A DNA stretch of 64,000 nt from an uncultured Bacilli bacterium (GCA_944358305.1 CALVQK010000004.1:1-64000), one strand, 5' to 3'; positions 35,675 through 44,948 are shown, numbered from the stretch's first letter. Numbers and translations: made by a program. Notes: generated from the sequence alone by a model not told the origin.

Positions 35675-36697
35675 CTAGTCTTGGAAATGACCAAATCTAG
35701 CTTTTTCTTCATAACAAGTATTTAATAAATTCAAATCTTTAATAATATTTTTAGGAGTACACTCTAAATATAACGATTCTTCTGGTTCAATATAACCTTT
35801 ATCACTATCTATATATATTGATAAAGGTTCATCTATTCCAATAGCATAACTAATAACAACTTCGCACCAAGATAAATCATACTTTTTCAAATACTGTTTA
35901 GCAATTTCTCTTGCCTTATAAGCTGCACTACGATCTACTTTAGTAGGATCCTTTCCAGAAAAAGCACCACCACCTACTTTAGCAAAAGATTGATATGAAT
36001 CAACTACTATTTTTCTACCAGTAAGACCTGAATCACCTAAAAAACCACCTATTTCAAATCTTCCCGTTGGATTAATTAAAAACTCTTCTATTTCTATACC
36101 ATAATCATTACATATATTTAAACAAGTTTTTTTAATTAAATTATCAGTATAATCACGATGTTTCTCATCATTTTGATAAGATATAGTAAAATATTTTATT
36201 TTCTTTAACTTTATCTTATCATCATAATAACCAGTAATCTCCGCTTTACCATCACTCATTAAATATGAGCATTTTTTTCTTTCTTCATCATACCATTTAC
36301 TAAATCTTTGCAAAATAACCATTGCTAGAGGAAGGAATTCTTTAGTATCATTACAAGCATAACCAAACATCATACCTTGATCTCCTGCTCCACCTACCAA
36401 ATCATTAGTACCAAGGGCAATATCAGGACTTTGTCTACCTAAATTATCAATTATTTCGTAATTAGTATCATAACCAACATCTTTTAATACTCTTTTTACA
36501 ATTTTTTCTATATCAACATGAGCATTGCTAGTAACTTCTCCTGTAACAAAGATTTTACCTTTACCACCCATAACTTCTATACCACATCTAGAATGTTTAT
36601 CTTCTTTTAAATAAGCATCAAGTAATGCATCACTAATTTGATCACAAACTTTATCAGGATGTCCTCTAAATACTATTTCATTTGTATATAATCTCAT
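35675..36697 (-). CDS. metK: S-adenosylmethionine synthetase, short form
   Basis: Makes S-adenosylmethionine from methionine and ATP. Signature motifs are present: RGHPDKVCDQISDALLD (residues 11-27), GAGDQGMMFGYA and GGGAFSGKDPTKVDRSAAY. At 340 residues it is 40-50 shorter than standard MetK, and it begins MRLYTNEIVFRGHPDK rather than the usual SESVTEGHPDK. AAGGAGAG lies before the ATG, and TGCTATACT is an extended -10. It neighbours an island with two SAM-using DNA methyltransferases. It may be the only MetK or a supplementary copy tied to methylation. Confidence 0.9.
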   Translation of the reverse strand: MRLYTNEIVFRGHPDKVCDQISDALLDAYLKEDKHSRCGIEVMGGKGKIFVTGEVTSNAHVDIEKIVKRVLKDVGYDTNYEIIDNLGRQSPDIALGTNDLVGGAGDQGMMFGYACNDTKEFLPLAMVILQRFSKWYDEERKKCSYLMSDGKAEITGYYDDKIKLKKIKYFTISYQNDEKHRDYTDNLIKKTCLNICNDYGIEIEEFLINPTGRFEIGGFLGDSGLTGRKIVVDSYQSFAKVGGGAFSGKDPTKVDRSAAYKAREIAKQYLKKYDLSWCEVVISYAIGIDEPLSIYIDSDKGYIEPEESLYLECTPKNIIKDLNLLNTCYEEKARFGHFQD

Positions 36698-36774
36698 AAT
36701 ACTCTCCTTTTTAACTTTCTAATAATAGTATAGCATTTATAAATAGTTTAGCGACAGTTTTATACAAGTATAAA

Positions 36775-36813
36775 TAAAAAAAGTTTAATCAACTGTAACA
36801 GTTGCCAAACTTT
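36775..36813 (-). terminator. Terminator of AIPR gene
   Basis: AAAGTTT and AAACTTT flank an inner CAACTG-TTA-CAGTTG hairpin, followed by TTTTTATTTAT on the minus strand, at the end of the AIPR gene. Confidence 0.7.
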
Positions 36814-38491
36814 CTTTATCATCTTCAATAACTTCTTTAATCTGTTGCGCAATAGTATTACTCTTATATAAGTCTATCAACTTACTTTTCCTATCAGCTT
36901 CTGGAATATTATAATAATATCTATCATTTATCTCATCAATAATTTTATGAGTTTCTTCTTCATTTAAATTATATTTATACATAATAAACATAAAAGCTAG
37001 ATCTGCTGTTTTTACTATATTTCTAACATTTTTATCTTCTATACTATCTAAGTAATTTTTATACTTACTAATAATTTTACAAATCAATAAAGACTTTTCT
37101 AGACTATATTCTACAGCTTTATTTAAAAGTTCACCTAGCATTGTAGATATATTACTTTTCCAATTACCTAATTTATAATCCTCAACAGAAAAATACAACT
37201 TACAAAATTCTGTTAAAGATATAATATTATTTTTAGCATAAATCTTCTTTACTACTTTTTGATAACTTTTAGTACCAGAAGTATTAAGTTCTAAAAAGAA
37301 GTTTTCTTCTTTTTCTTTTTTAGTTAAATGAAATAACTGCTTTTGTAAATTTCTTAAAGAACTATCTAAAGATAATAGATCAATCGGTTTTATTAATCTT
37401 TGAGAATTTGTATATTGTGATATTTTTGCTTTTACCTTTTCATTATTTTCATTTTTTAAAATAATTAATAAATCTACACCATCTATATCAGGATACTTAT
37501 CTATTAAATTTTGAATTGTTTGTTGGCCATTATTAATTACAGGATTATTAACAATAAAATTACCACCTGTTCCTGTTAATTCTTGAACTTCACCTGTAAT
37601 TGTAATACCATTATTATATTTTACAAAGTTAGAAGAATCATGTTCAATAGTATCTTCTAATGCCTTATTTATTCCTAAATAACCTCTTACATTATCATAA
37701 AATAATTTATATAAATTTTCTTTTTTTCTAATACTGCTACAATTTAAAATGTTATCTATAAACTCTTTCGCACTAACAAAATAAGCATAAACATTTTTCT
37801 TATCATTTAATCTAGCAACTCCATTATACATTGGTACAGATAATTCTAATTTAATATTATTTTCTTTACTAATTATTATATTTTCAAAAAACTTTTTAAA
37901 TATCTCTTCAGGTTTAATATTATTTTTATCACTATTATTAGTAGAAATAGTTTTATAAACTACATCCTTATCAAACTTTATATCACGTTTATGCTTATTA
38001 AGAAAAGATAATAATGAAGAAGTATTACTATTTGAGATATTACCAGTTTTTAAAAACTCTACATAATTTGTTTTCATAACATTTAAGTCATTTAAGTCAA
38101 GAAAATCTAATTTTATTTGATAAACTTCTATTTGAGATTCACTCCAATATATAGCATCTATTTTACCATCTTCTTGTCCTTGAATAATATAATTATCATA
38201 TACAACATCATAATCTATATTATATAAAACAGAAATTGCAAATATTTCAAAAGCATGACCATAACCATCTTTCTTCTGTAATTGAAAATCTGTACGAATC
38301 TTGTAAAGTTCACCAATGATAATTTTAGCTTTATCTTCACCTAACATATAACGTAATTTAACTTCAGTACTAATATCCTTATTAGTTTCTTCTTTACCTT
38401 CTGGAGATTCATTTTTTGCTACTTTATATGTAGCCCAATTGTCATCAGAATAAAGTGTAGTATAATCTTTACACCTAATATATTTTACCAC
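36785..38491 (-). CDS. AIPR family phage-resistance protein
   Basis: A 568-residue protein of the AIPR (abortive infection phage resistance) family. The N-terminal part (about 70-200) has a PD-(D/E)XK-like core, DGKIDAIYWSESQIEVYQIK. The AIPR domain proper contains KYNNGITITGEV, VNNPVINNGQQTIQNL and SQYTNSQRLIKPIDLLSLD. Related proteins confer abortive infection in lactococci. The GTG start at 38491 has a weak upstream site. An extended -10 (TGTTATAAT at 38556-38564) and its own terminator make it a separate unit beside the R-M genes. Confidence 0.85.
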   Translation of the reverse strand: MVKYIRCKDYTTLYSDDNWATYKVAKNESPEGKEETNKDISTEVKLRYMLGEDKAKIIIGELYKIRTDFQLQKKDGYGHAFEIFAISVLYNIDYDVVYDNYIIQGQEDGKIDAIYWSESQIEVYQIKLDFLDLNDLNVMKTNYVEFLKTGNISNSNTSSLLSFLNKHKRDIKFDKDVVYKTISTNNSDKNNIKPEEIFKKFFENIIISKENNIKLELSVPMYNGVARLNDKKNVYAYFVSAKEFIDNILNCSSIRKKENLYKLFYDNVRGYLGINKALEDTIEHDSSNFVKYNNGITITGEVQELTGTGGNFIVNNPVINNGQQTIQNLIDKYPDIDGVDLLIILKNENNEKVKAKISQYTNSQRLIKPIDLLSLDSSLRNLQKQLFHLTKKEKEENFFLELNTSGTKSYQKVVKKIYAKNNIISLTEFCKLYFSVEDYKLGNWKSNISTMLGELLNKAVEYSLEKSLLICKIISKYKNYLDSIEDKNVRNIVKTADLAFMFIMYKYNLNEEETHKIIDEINDRYYYNIPEADRKSKLIDLYKSNTIAQQIKEVIEDDKESLATVTVD

Positions 38492-38555
38492 TTATAACAC
38501 CCACTTCTTTTTTATTAATAAATATAATAATTTGGAAATTATTACCAGTTAACTT

Positions 38556-38564
38556 ATTATAACA
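38556..38564 (-). promoter_or_regulatory. Extended -10 promoter of AIPR gene
   Basis: TGTTATAAT on the minus strand (TGn plus consensus -10), about 65 bases before the start codon. No good -35 box is visible. Confidence 0.45.
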
Positions 38565-38569
38565 CATAA

Positions 38570-38604
38570 TAACAAAAATAAAAGGACTGATTAAAAATCA
38601 GTCT
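38570..38604 (-). terminator. Terminator of restriction-modification operon
   Basis: GACTGATT and AATCAGTC form an 8-bp stem with a 3-nt loop, followed by CTTTTATTTTTG on the minus strand. It lies between the nuclease gene and the AIPR gene. Confidence 0.7.
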
Positions 38605-38657
38605 ATCACCCTTTATTTTTATAGTAGTTCGACTTTTACAATCATGGGTGTTTAATA

Positions 38658-38750
38658 TCATCTTTTAAAGTAATTAGATAAAAAGCGATTCCTTGCAGTG
38701 TATGTTAGCTCTGATTGAATGAAATCACAAATAGTTTCATCATTATCATT
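38658..38750 (-). pseudogene. In-frame coding remnant beyond the nuclease stop codon
   Basis: Directly after the TAA of the nuclease gene the same frame continues for 30 codons (NDNDETICDFIQSELTYTAR and RFLSNYFKR) to a TGA at 38658-38660. The composition is protein-like. The gene may have been 188 codons long before a nonsense mutation, or the stretch is a chance open frame. Confidence 0.4.
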
Positions 38751-39224
38751 TTACTCTATAAGTGTGGAATAATCAATAGATTTTCTTATAGGATCCCATT
38801 TTACTACTTTCATAGACTTATTTTTATGCATTTCACCATACTTTAAAATATCAATTCTTCTTAAATCAACAAGACACTTTCCCAAAGTACCTAATCCTTT
38901 TGTTGATATTAAAAAAGCTTCTTCGGGATTAACAAGTTGACAATATCCCCATAGTTGTCCCAAATGTGTCAATTTTAATGGCACATCTTTAACCTCTACA
39001 AATATTAATTTATATTTGTTTGATCCTTTAAGTATCCCGACAATATCAACTTCTATATCTAACCCTTTTGCCCACGGACAATCTATACCATATTTTTGTA
39101 AAATAACATCTAATTTTTGGATGGCAGATTCATATGTTACAATTACTTCACAATTCTTATATTTATCATGCAAATACTGTTCTACCCATTTTGCAATTTC
39201 CGGATACCAATCTTTCTCTGCCAT
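38751..39224 (-). CDS. PD-(D/E)XK-type nuclease, putative restriction subunit
   Basis: A 157-residue protein. Candidate catalytic residues: Asp60 in EVDIVGIL, Glu77 and Lys79 in LIFVEVKD, followed by a QxxxY motif (Gln90-Tyr94 in GQLWGYCQL) as in RecB/Cas4-like nucleases. It begins one base after the LAGLIDADG-like gene and ends the operon with two methyltransferases, so it is the best candidate for the cutting subunit of this restriction-modification system. It may be C-terminally truncated, because coding-like sequence continues in frame after its TAA. Confidence 0.7.
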   Translation of the reverse strand: MAEKDWYPEIAKWVEQYLHDKYKNCEVIVTYESAIQKLDVILQKYGIDCPWAKGLDIEVDIVGILKGSNKYKLIFVEVKDVPLKLTHLGQLWGYCQLVNPEEAFLISTKGLGTLGKCLVDLRRIDILKYGEMHKNKSMKVVKWDPIRKSIDYSTLIE

Positions 39225-39225
39225 A

Positions 39226-40110
39226 CTATTTCTCCTTATATCCTAAATCATAGGCTATTTCCTGCCAGCCATTATATTGTTTCCCACGAATTTCTTCTGG
39301 AATAAACTCATCATATACACCAGGGTGATTTAATCTACATCTATTTTTAGCTTTCTTTTGCCAATAAAATAGATGTGTTTTTTCTTTTAATTTATCTAGA
39401 TTCATTCCAGTGCTATTTAGCATTTCCTTTGTAAATTCTTCTAAAGCTTGTTGTTTATGACGAACTTTAAAACCTATTGGTAAAAATTCATTTACAAATA
39501 TTTTTATTTGGTGCTCCTTTTTCCAAAATTTCTTATTTCCATTATTATATTTTTTTAATTTTCCATCTCGCATATTAGGATGAGCAAAATCAATAGTTTG
39601 AACTGGAATATCAACACTATATAACAAATTGCATATATCTATCACTAAATACCAATTATGTGGTATTTCAATATAAACTCGATGAAAATTTTTAAAATAA
39701 CGATTCGACCTGCGTACATAACCTGTAGAATCTGCTATTCCTTGCAAAATGGATAGTTTTACATCTTTACTTTCATTATAGATATCTTCATGTATTCTCA
39801 TGTTTTCATGATTACTATAGCCTGATAAATATCTGTTTAATTCAGTAATTAAATAATCCCCATTGTTTTTAGAAAATGATATTCTTGTGACAGAATCTGT
39901 TTGTGAAGTTTTTAAATTTCTATCCAATAATGTTTCTAAATAATTTCTGATATCATTTAAACTCGCCGATACAAATAATTTTACATCTCGATTATCTACT
40001 TTAAAATTTTTATGTGGTATCTCTATAACGATAGTTGTTTCATGAATTCCTCTTCGTATTGTACCATTTCCAATTATCATTCCAAGTAAATAAGCAAATT
40101 TTATATTCAT
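39226..40110 (-). CDS. LAGLIDADG-fold protein lacking both catalytic acids
   Basis: A 294-residue protein with two LAGLIDADG-like helices: AYLLGMIIGNGTI (residues 6-18) and LQGIADSTGYV (122-132), spaced as in single-chain homing endonucleases. At the positions of the metal-binding aspartates are Asn15 and Thr129, so it should not cut DNA itself. Segments IEIPHKNFKVDN and FHRVYIEIPHNWYLVIDICNLL are compatible with two related half-domains. It lies inside an R-M operon between a methyltransferase and a PD-(D/E)XK gene. A target-recognition role is inferred, not established. Confidence 0.65.
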   Translation of the reverse strand: MNIKFAYLLGMIIGNGTIRRGIHETTIVIEIPHKNFKVDNRDVKLFVSASLNDIRNYLETLLDRNLKTSQTDSVTRISFSKNNGDYLITELNRYLSGYSNHENMRIHEDIYNESKDVKLSILQGIADSTGYVRRSNRYFKNFHRVYIEIPHNWYLVIDICNLLYSVDIPVQTIDFAHPNMRDGKLKKYNNGNKKFWKKEHQIKIFVNEFLPIGFKVRHKQQALEEFTKEMLNSTGMNLDKLKEKTHLFYWQKKAKNRCRLNHPGVYDEFIPEEIRGKQYNGWQEIAYDLGYKEK

Positions 40111-40910
40111 TAGTTATTTTCACTTCCTCTACACACCTTATTAGAAAATATTAATATATATTCATGAACTTTATTAATTCTATATTTATATGGATATCCT
40201 AAAGGTCTCATATTATTATAATCCTTCTGTCTGTCCCATATAATTATATCATCTAATGTCCATCCAGAGTTTTGCATAGCATTAATAATATCTATATGAA
40301 ATGGATAAAACTTGTCTTTTTTTCTTATATCCATTACATTTATTATACAATAGCCACTATCTTTAGTTTTTTCACGTACTTCTTTAAATATATATTCAAT
40401 TTTTTTTAAAAACATATGATAGCTTTCTATATTTCCCAGATCATTAATATTAGTACTATAATTCTCTTCCTTTTTTTTATCGGCTGATCTTTTCATATTT
40501 AAAATATTCCAATACGGTGGCGATGTTACTGTTAAATCAAACTTTTTATCCAATTTTGAAATTTCAAGTAAACTATCACCATTTATAATATTATAGTTTG
40601 ATGAAACTAATCCCTCATCTTTAATTCTTTTTTTAGATAAATCACAAAATTCTTTTGACAGTTCTATGCCCACGCAGTTCCTATCATTTTTTAACGCTGC
40701 CACCATAGTAGAACCACTACCTAAGAAAGGATCAAGGACACTTGCCCCTTTCTTAGTCCAAATTTTTATGATTCTTTCTGCTAATTCAGATGGAAATGAT
40801 GCAGGATGATTCATCTTTCTCTCATATGTAGTTTTAGAAATATCTCTCCAAATGCTGAATGAATTCTGTAACCATTCTTTACCAGTTAAGTCATTTAATC
40901 TCTCAGCCAT
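40110..40910 (-). CDS. DNA methyltransferase (N4-cytosine/N6-adenine, TSPPYW type)
   Basis: A 266-residue SAM-dependent methyltransferase. In order: NHPASFPSELAERIIKIW (motif X-like), LDPFLGSGSTMVAAL (SAM binding, about 59-73) and TSPPYW (129-134, catalytic). The TSPPYW form is usual for exocyclic amino methyltransferases, often N4-cytosine. The order with the SAM motif first is permuted relative to classic beta-class enzymes. The ATG at 40910 overlaps the stop of the preceding methyltransferase (TGATG). It shares an operon with the LAGLIDADG-like and nuclease genes. Confidence 0.88.
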   Translation of the reverse strand: MAERLNDLTGKEWLQNSFSIWRDISKTTYERKMNHPASFPSELAERIIKIWTKKGASVLDPFLGSGSTMVAALKNDRNCVGIELSKEFCDLSKKRIKDEGLVSSNYNIINGDSLLEISKLDKKFDLTVTSPPYWNILNMKRSADKKKEENYSTNINDLGNIESYHMFLKKIEYIFKEVREKTKDSGYCIINVMDIRKKDKFYPFHIDIINAMQNSGWTLDDIIIWDRQKDYNNMRPLGYPYKYRINKVHEYILIFSNKVCRGSENN

Positions 40911-42379
40911 CAAAACCACTCCTTTGATAATATTTTTTTCATCCTATTTTCTATAAATTCTATTTCTTTTTTATTAAGTCCATAAATTTGATATACCAAT
41001 TTATCAATTTTGTTTGTTATATCTGTAATTGTGTTGTAATTCTCGTTTAAAGCATCATTAACAAGATTAATAATCTGAGTATAATAAATACTGCTAATTA
41101 CAATTGGCAATTTTCCAATATATTTTTTATCTGTATGCATAGTTAACTTTGAATTATTATATATATTAATAATGAGATAGTAATTCAATAATTTTGAACT
41201 TATTAAACCTAAAATATATTTTAATTTTTTTTCGTCTGAATCAATAATATTAGTAACAGTTTCTGTTGTAATACTATTTTCATCCATATAAGAAGCAATA
41301 ATACCTGATTCAGTAGAAAAGATATTTTGAATAATTAATTTCTTGTTATTTAATAGTTTTATTTTCTCACTATATTTTTCTCTATCTTTTGGAGTAGCCA
41401 TTATATAACCTTTTACTCCAAACTTTTTTATATCTCTTCCTCTATATGCTATCTTTTTATTCATATCATCATTAACAGGAATACCTCTAAATATATCAAT
41501 AACACATTTTGATAATTTTTGACCTTGTTGACCTATCTTATTCATTAAATCTGATTCTTTATCTCCATTATATAAGATAATTGAGTCTTTAGCTAAATAT
41601 ATATGTTGAAAAACTTCCGTAGTTTCCATTTTTAAATTTTTCTTACTAATTAGTTTTTTTATTTTTACTCTATGACCATATTCTGGTTTTTTATTAGTAA
41701 TTGTTAAGATTATTTGCTCTCCACGAACATTTTTAAAATATAAACCCAAATCAACAATTTCATTTATAGTATAATTATGTACTATATCATTTCTAATTTT
41801 TTTATAACTATCAACAAATAAAATGTTTTTAGGCAAAATAAAAGAAATTACACCGTCATTCTTTATTATATCTAGTGATCTAATTAACATTAACATTGCT
41901 AAATTTACATTGGCTGAAATATACTTTTTATAGTTAAAAGCATTAGGATTATAGTTTTCACTTTCCTTTCCTGATACATAAGGGGGATTACCTATCACAT
42001 AATCAAATTTTTCTGAATTATCCTTAAAATCAAGTATTTTTTGTTTTTTATTTATACTATCACCATATATTATATTTTTATCAACAACTTTTTTATCATA
42101 ATATACATAAAAATACTCCTTTAATAGTTTTATTGCATTTTTATCACAATCTATCCCATATATATTGTGAATATTAAATTTATCCTTAAATTTCTTTTTT
42201 AAGCAACGCAAAAAAATACCAGTACCACAAGATGGATCAATTATTTTATCAGTATAAGTTATATTTATAGCATCTACCATATAATTAGCAAGACTTTCAT
42301 CAGTATAAAAAATACCATTTTTTTTCTTTTTCACAGAGTTTAAACTATCTTCATAATTTTCCAAATTAATATTTTTCAT
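40910..42379 (-). CDS. N6-adenine DNA methyltransferase, Eco57I/TaqI-like
   Basis: A 489-residue class I methyltransferase. Motif X is GIFYTDESLANYMV, motif I is IIDPSCGTGIFLRCL (about residue 48), and the catalytic motif IV is VIGNPPYVSG, specific for adenine N6. The C-terminal half (FRGIPVNDDMNKKIAYRGRD, LIIQNIFSTESGI, LNYYLIINIYN) resembles the target-recognition part of Eco57I-type proteins, with no nuclease domain. It begins the R-M operon. The ATG at 42379 (KNINLENYE) has GGAAGGTGAG upstream and is favoured over TTG 42397. Confidence 0.88.
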   Translation of the reverse strand: MKNINLENYEDSLNSVKKKKNGIFYTDESLANYMVDAINITYTDKIIDPSCGTGIFLRCLKKKFKDKFNIHNIYGIDCDKNAIKLLKEYFYVYYDKKVVDKNIIYGDSINKKQKILDFKDNSEKFDYVIGNPPYVSGKESENYNPNAFNYKKYISANVNLAMLMLIRSLDIIKNDGVISFILPKNILFVDSYKKIRNDIVHNYTINEIVDLGLYFKNVRGEQIILTITNKKPEYGHRVKIKKLISKKNLKMETTEVFQHIYLAKDSIILYNGDKESDLMNKIGQQGQKLSKCVIDIFRGIPVNDDMNKKIAYRGRDIKKFGVKGYIMATPKDREKYSEKIKLLNNKKLIIQNIFSTESGIIASYMDENSITTETVTNIIDSDEKKLKYILGLISSKLLNYYLIINIYNNSKLTMHTDKKYIGKLPIVISSIYYTQIINLVNDALNENYNTITDITNKIDKLVYQIYGLNKKEIEFIENRMKKILSKEWF

Positions 42380-42473
42380 ACCCCGCTCACCTTCCAATAG
42401 TTACAATTCAATTTTAGCATAAAAAAATTATTTTGTCTCTAACTATATAAGTATTATTTTAAATTTTACAAAT

Positions 42474-44234
42474 TTAGCCATTAATATTAAACAATAGAAA
42501 ATTATATCCTTTTTCATGTAATTTCTTGTTGATATCCAATACTAAATATTTAACATAATTAGACCTTATATCTTCTGACAAATTTTCCATAAAACCTGCA
42601 ATATAATAAATATTAGGCTTTTTAAACAAATCAACAAATTCTTCTTTTGATACCTGTCTCATTTTGATATTATTAGGGTACTTTTTTATAACTGCATCGT
42701 AATATTCTTCAAAAATTTTTCTTTTATCTTTTTCCATTAAATAATGACTAATTAATTCAGAAGAAACCAAAATCTGATTAAAAAGATCCCTTGCATCTGA
42801 TCCTCGAAATTTCCATTTATTATGTATTAAATATAAATTATCATCATCATAATAAATCAAATCAGCCAATTCAACATTATTACTGAATACTTTATGAGTC
42901 ACTATAATTCTATCTGATTCAGCAAAACTTGTATTATATGAATCTTCAGTTGCTTTAGAATCTTTATTTTTTATTATATATGTTAATTCTGTATTAACAC
43001 TCGCTGTCTCTCTATAAGTTTTTCTATATTCTGAATCAAGATTGCCAACATAATTAGAATCAAACATCAACCAATTTCCATTAAACAATAAAAATGGAAT
43101 TTGCTCATCTGATTCAATAATCCCTTGCATACATTGTTTTATTTTTGTAGGATATAATATTATATTATTATCACTATCATATACAGTCAAAGTATATCGC
43201 ATAAATTTCTCAATTAATGTTTTTGATGGTTTTTCTGGAAGGCAATTATCATATATATCCTGCATCGTAATAAAACTGTCTTTTTCTAATACACAATTAC
43301 CATCAATATCGTTTATTACATATGAAGAGCCACCAATACAATACTCAGTATATTCATTTCCTACTAAAATAAAATTATCATATTTTCTATTAGCTAAAGA
43401 ATTGATAAAAAGTTCATTGACATATTGAGACGAATAGCCATGTTTTTTTATATCCACAAAATATCCTAATGAAAAATTATCTTCTATTTGTTCAATATGA
43501 ATCAATTGATTTAGCACTGTTGCTAAGTCATCAATTCCAATTGATTTTTTAACCACAAGTGAATCTTTTACATCAATATTTAAATTCTTTATCTTTTTTG
43601 AGTTATCAACTTCTATTCCTAGTAACTCTACAATTTTACTATCAACTTCCAAAGATAATTCTCTAAATATTGCCCCTATATCATTTTCTATATTTATAGT
43701 AGTAACATTTCTATTTGAATGTCTATTTGATAATCTATTACCAGATAATCTATTCTCTAATACACTCCTAATGACTGGAGTGTTTTCTTTCATGATTTTT
43801 GGAAGTAAATATAATCCATAGTTTTTCTTTGTGTATTCTGTTATATAAGAACTACCTAAACCACCTGTTAACAGAAAAATATTACTATCTTCCATATAGC
43901 ATAAAACATATGATATATGTACGTTTGTTATATCTATATCCAAGTTACCAACATTAGCACCGCCAGAATCAGTTAAAACTTGTCTCATCATACCATACCA
44001 GCTAGGATAATGCTTAGTCTTAAAAAGAATACCATCAAAATTATTATATTTTAAATTAGTTATCTCTGTACACCTTTTTTCATTAATTTCTTCGATAATA
44101 CTATTAAGAATATTTGTTTTTAATTCTTGATATGATCTGATATTAATTTTTTTAGACTCTTTAAAATATTTTACCGATTGATCATAATCTACTTTATAAA
44201 TACTAAATTGTGTCTCATATTTTTCTTTTGCCAT
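42474..44234 (-). CDS. DUF6119/TIGR04141 sporadically distributed defence-associated protein
   Basis: A 586-residue soluble protein. The N-terminus TQFSIYKVDYDQ, the segment SWYGMMRQVL, FLLTGGLGSSYI and the C-terminal ELADLIYYDDDNLYLIHNKW match the TIGR04141/DUF6119 family, which is scattered among genomes and usually sits beside restriction-modification genes. Its biochemical role is unknown. It has its own promoter (44308-44335) and a GAGGTGG site, and lies about 95 bases before the adenine methyltransferase gene, probably as first gene of that transcript. Confidence 0.8.
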   Translation of the reverse strand: MAKEKYETQFSIYKVDYDQSVKYFKESKKINIRSYQELKTNILNSIIEEINEKRCTEITNLKYNNFDGILFKTKHYPSWYGMMRQVLTDSGGANVGNLDIDITNVHISYVLCYMEDSNIFLLTGGLGSSYITEYTKKNYGLYLLPKIMKENTPVIRSVLENRLSGNRLSNRHSNRNVTTINIENDIGAIFRELSLEVDSKIVELLGIEVDNSKKIKNLNIDVKDSLVVKKSIGIDDLATVLNQLIHIEQIEDNFSLGYFVDIKKHGYSSQYVNELFINSLANRKYDNFILVGNEYTEYCIGGSSYVINDIDGNCVLEKDSFITMQDIYDNCLPEKPSKTLIEKFMRYTLTVYDSDNNIILYPTKIKQCMQGIIESDEQIPFLLFNGNWLMFDSNYVGNLDSEYRKTYRETASVNTELTYIIKNKDSKATEDSYNTSFAESDRIIVTHKVFSNNVELADLIYYDDDNLYLIHNKWKFRGSDARDLFNQILVSSELISHYLMEKDKRKIFEEYYDAVIKKYPNNIKMRQVSKEEFVDLFKKPNIYYIAGFMENLSEDIRSNYVKYLVLDINKKLHEKGYNFLLFNING

Positions 44235-44307
44235 CTAACCACCTCTACTACAAAAAATAAACAGTATTCATCTAAAAAAGATTAAATACTGCCTACCCTT
44301 TACAACA

Positions 44308-44335
44308 ATTATATCACATTTCTAGACTTTTCCAA
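44308..44335 (-). promoter_or_regulatory. Promoter of DUF6119 gene
   Basis: TTGGAA (44330-44335), 16-bp spacer, consensus TATAAT (44308-44313) on the minus strand, about 75 bases before the ATG. The remaining region up to 44711 is AT-rich and no gene is seen in it. Confidence 0.6.
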
Positions 44336-44711
44336 AATATTTCTTAATACATTTTCATGTGCTCATTTTTTTAATTTTCCGAAAATTTTCATGTGTCTAT
44401 TTTCAACAGGATAATTATGTATGACACACAACATTTTCAGTACGAATTTAACTATATTATAAAGATTTTAGAAAATTTATATTGTCTAACGAAATCTAAT
44501 TTGTCAGACTTTTATCTAACAGAACTTCTATCAAAAGTTACCTAAGATAGCCTATTTGTCATTCGAATGCGGAACAAAACAGATTCTTACTTTTTGTAAT
44601 TATTAAACTACAATTGCTCCATAAAATAAGTTGTTTATCTTTCTTTGTAATTCTTTACTTATTTCTAATTTCTCTTTAATTACCAAATATTACCAATTAC
44701 TTTCTAACAAA

Positions 44712-44739
44712 CAAAAAATCGACTCATAAGAATCGATTT
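44712..44739 (-). terminator. Terminator of tRNA-His
   Basis: AAATCGA and TCGATTT pair around a 10-nt loop, followed by TTTG on the minus strand, about 35 bases after the tRNA 3' end. Confidence 0.65.
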
Positions 44740-44771
44740 CTATCTTGAAGTCTTTCGACTTTTTTCCATTC

Positions 44772-44848
44772 TGGGGCGGCGTATGAGGATCGAACTCATG
44801 CATACTGGTGCCACAAACCAGCGTGTTAACCACTTCACCAACGCCGCC
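44772..44848 (-). tRNA. tRNA-His (GTG anticodon)
   Basis: A complete 77-nt cloverleaf with encoded CCA. The anticodon loop is TTGTGGC between CTGGT and ACCAG. GTTCGATCC gives the T-loop. An extra 5' G pairs with discriminator C73 (GGCGGCGT against ACGCCGCC), the hallmark of histidine tRNA. It borders the defence island, a common location for integrated DNA, but no second copy of its 3' end was found in the window. Confidence 0.97.
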
Positions 44849-44948
44849 ATTTGAAATACATAAATATTATAAACATAAAACCACTAAATAAGCAAGTATT
44901 TTTTACATTAATGTATAAAAATTAAAAAATTGTAAATAATAAAAATAA

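Noticed and set aside
36698-36774. SAM riboswitch before metK
   Set aside because: The gap is too short and shows only an extended -10 promoter and ribosome-binding site.
36785-44848. tRNA-His as attachment site for the defence island
   Set aside because: No second copy of the tRNA 3' end was found in the window and no integrase lies within the island.
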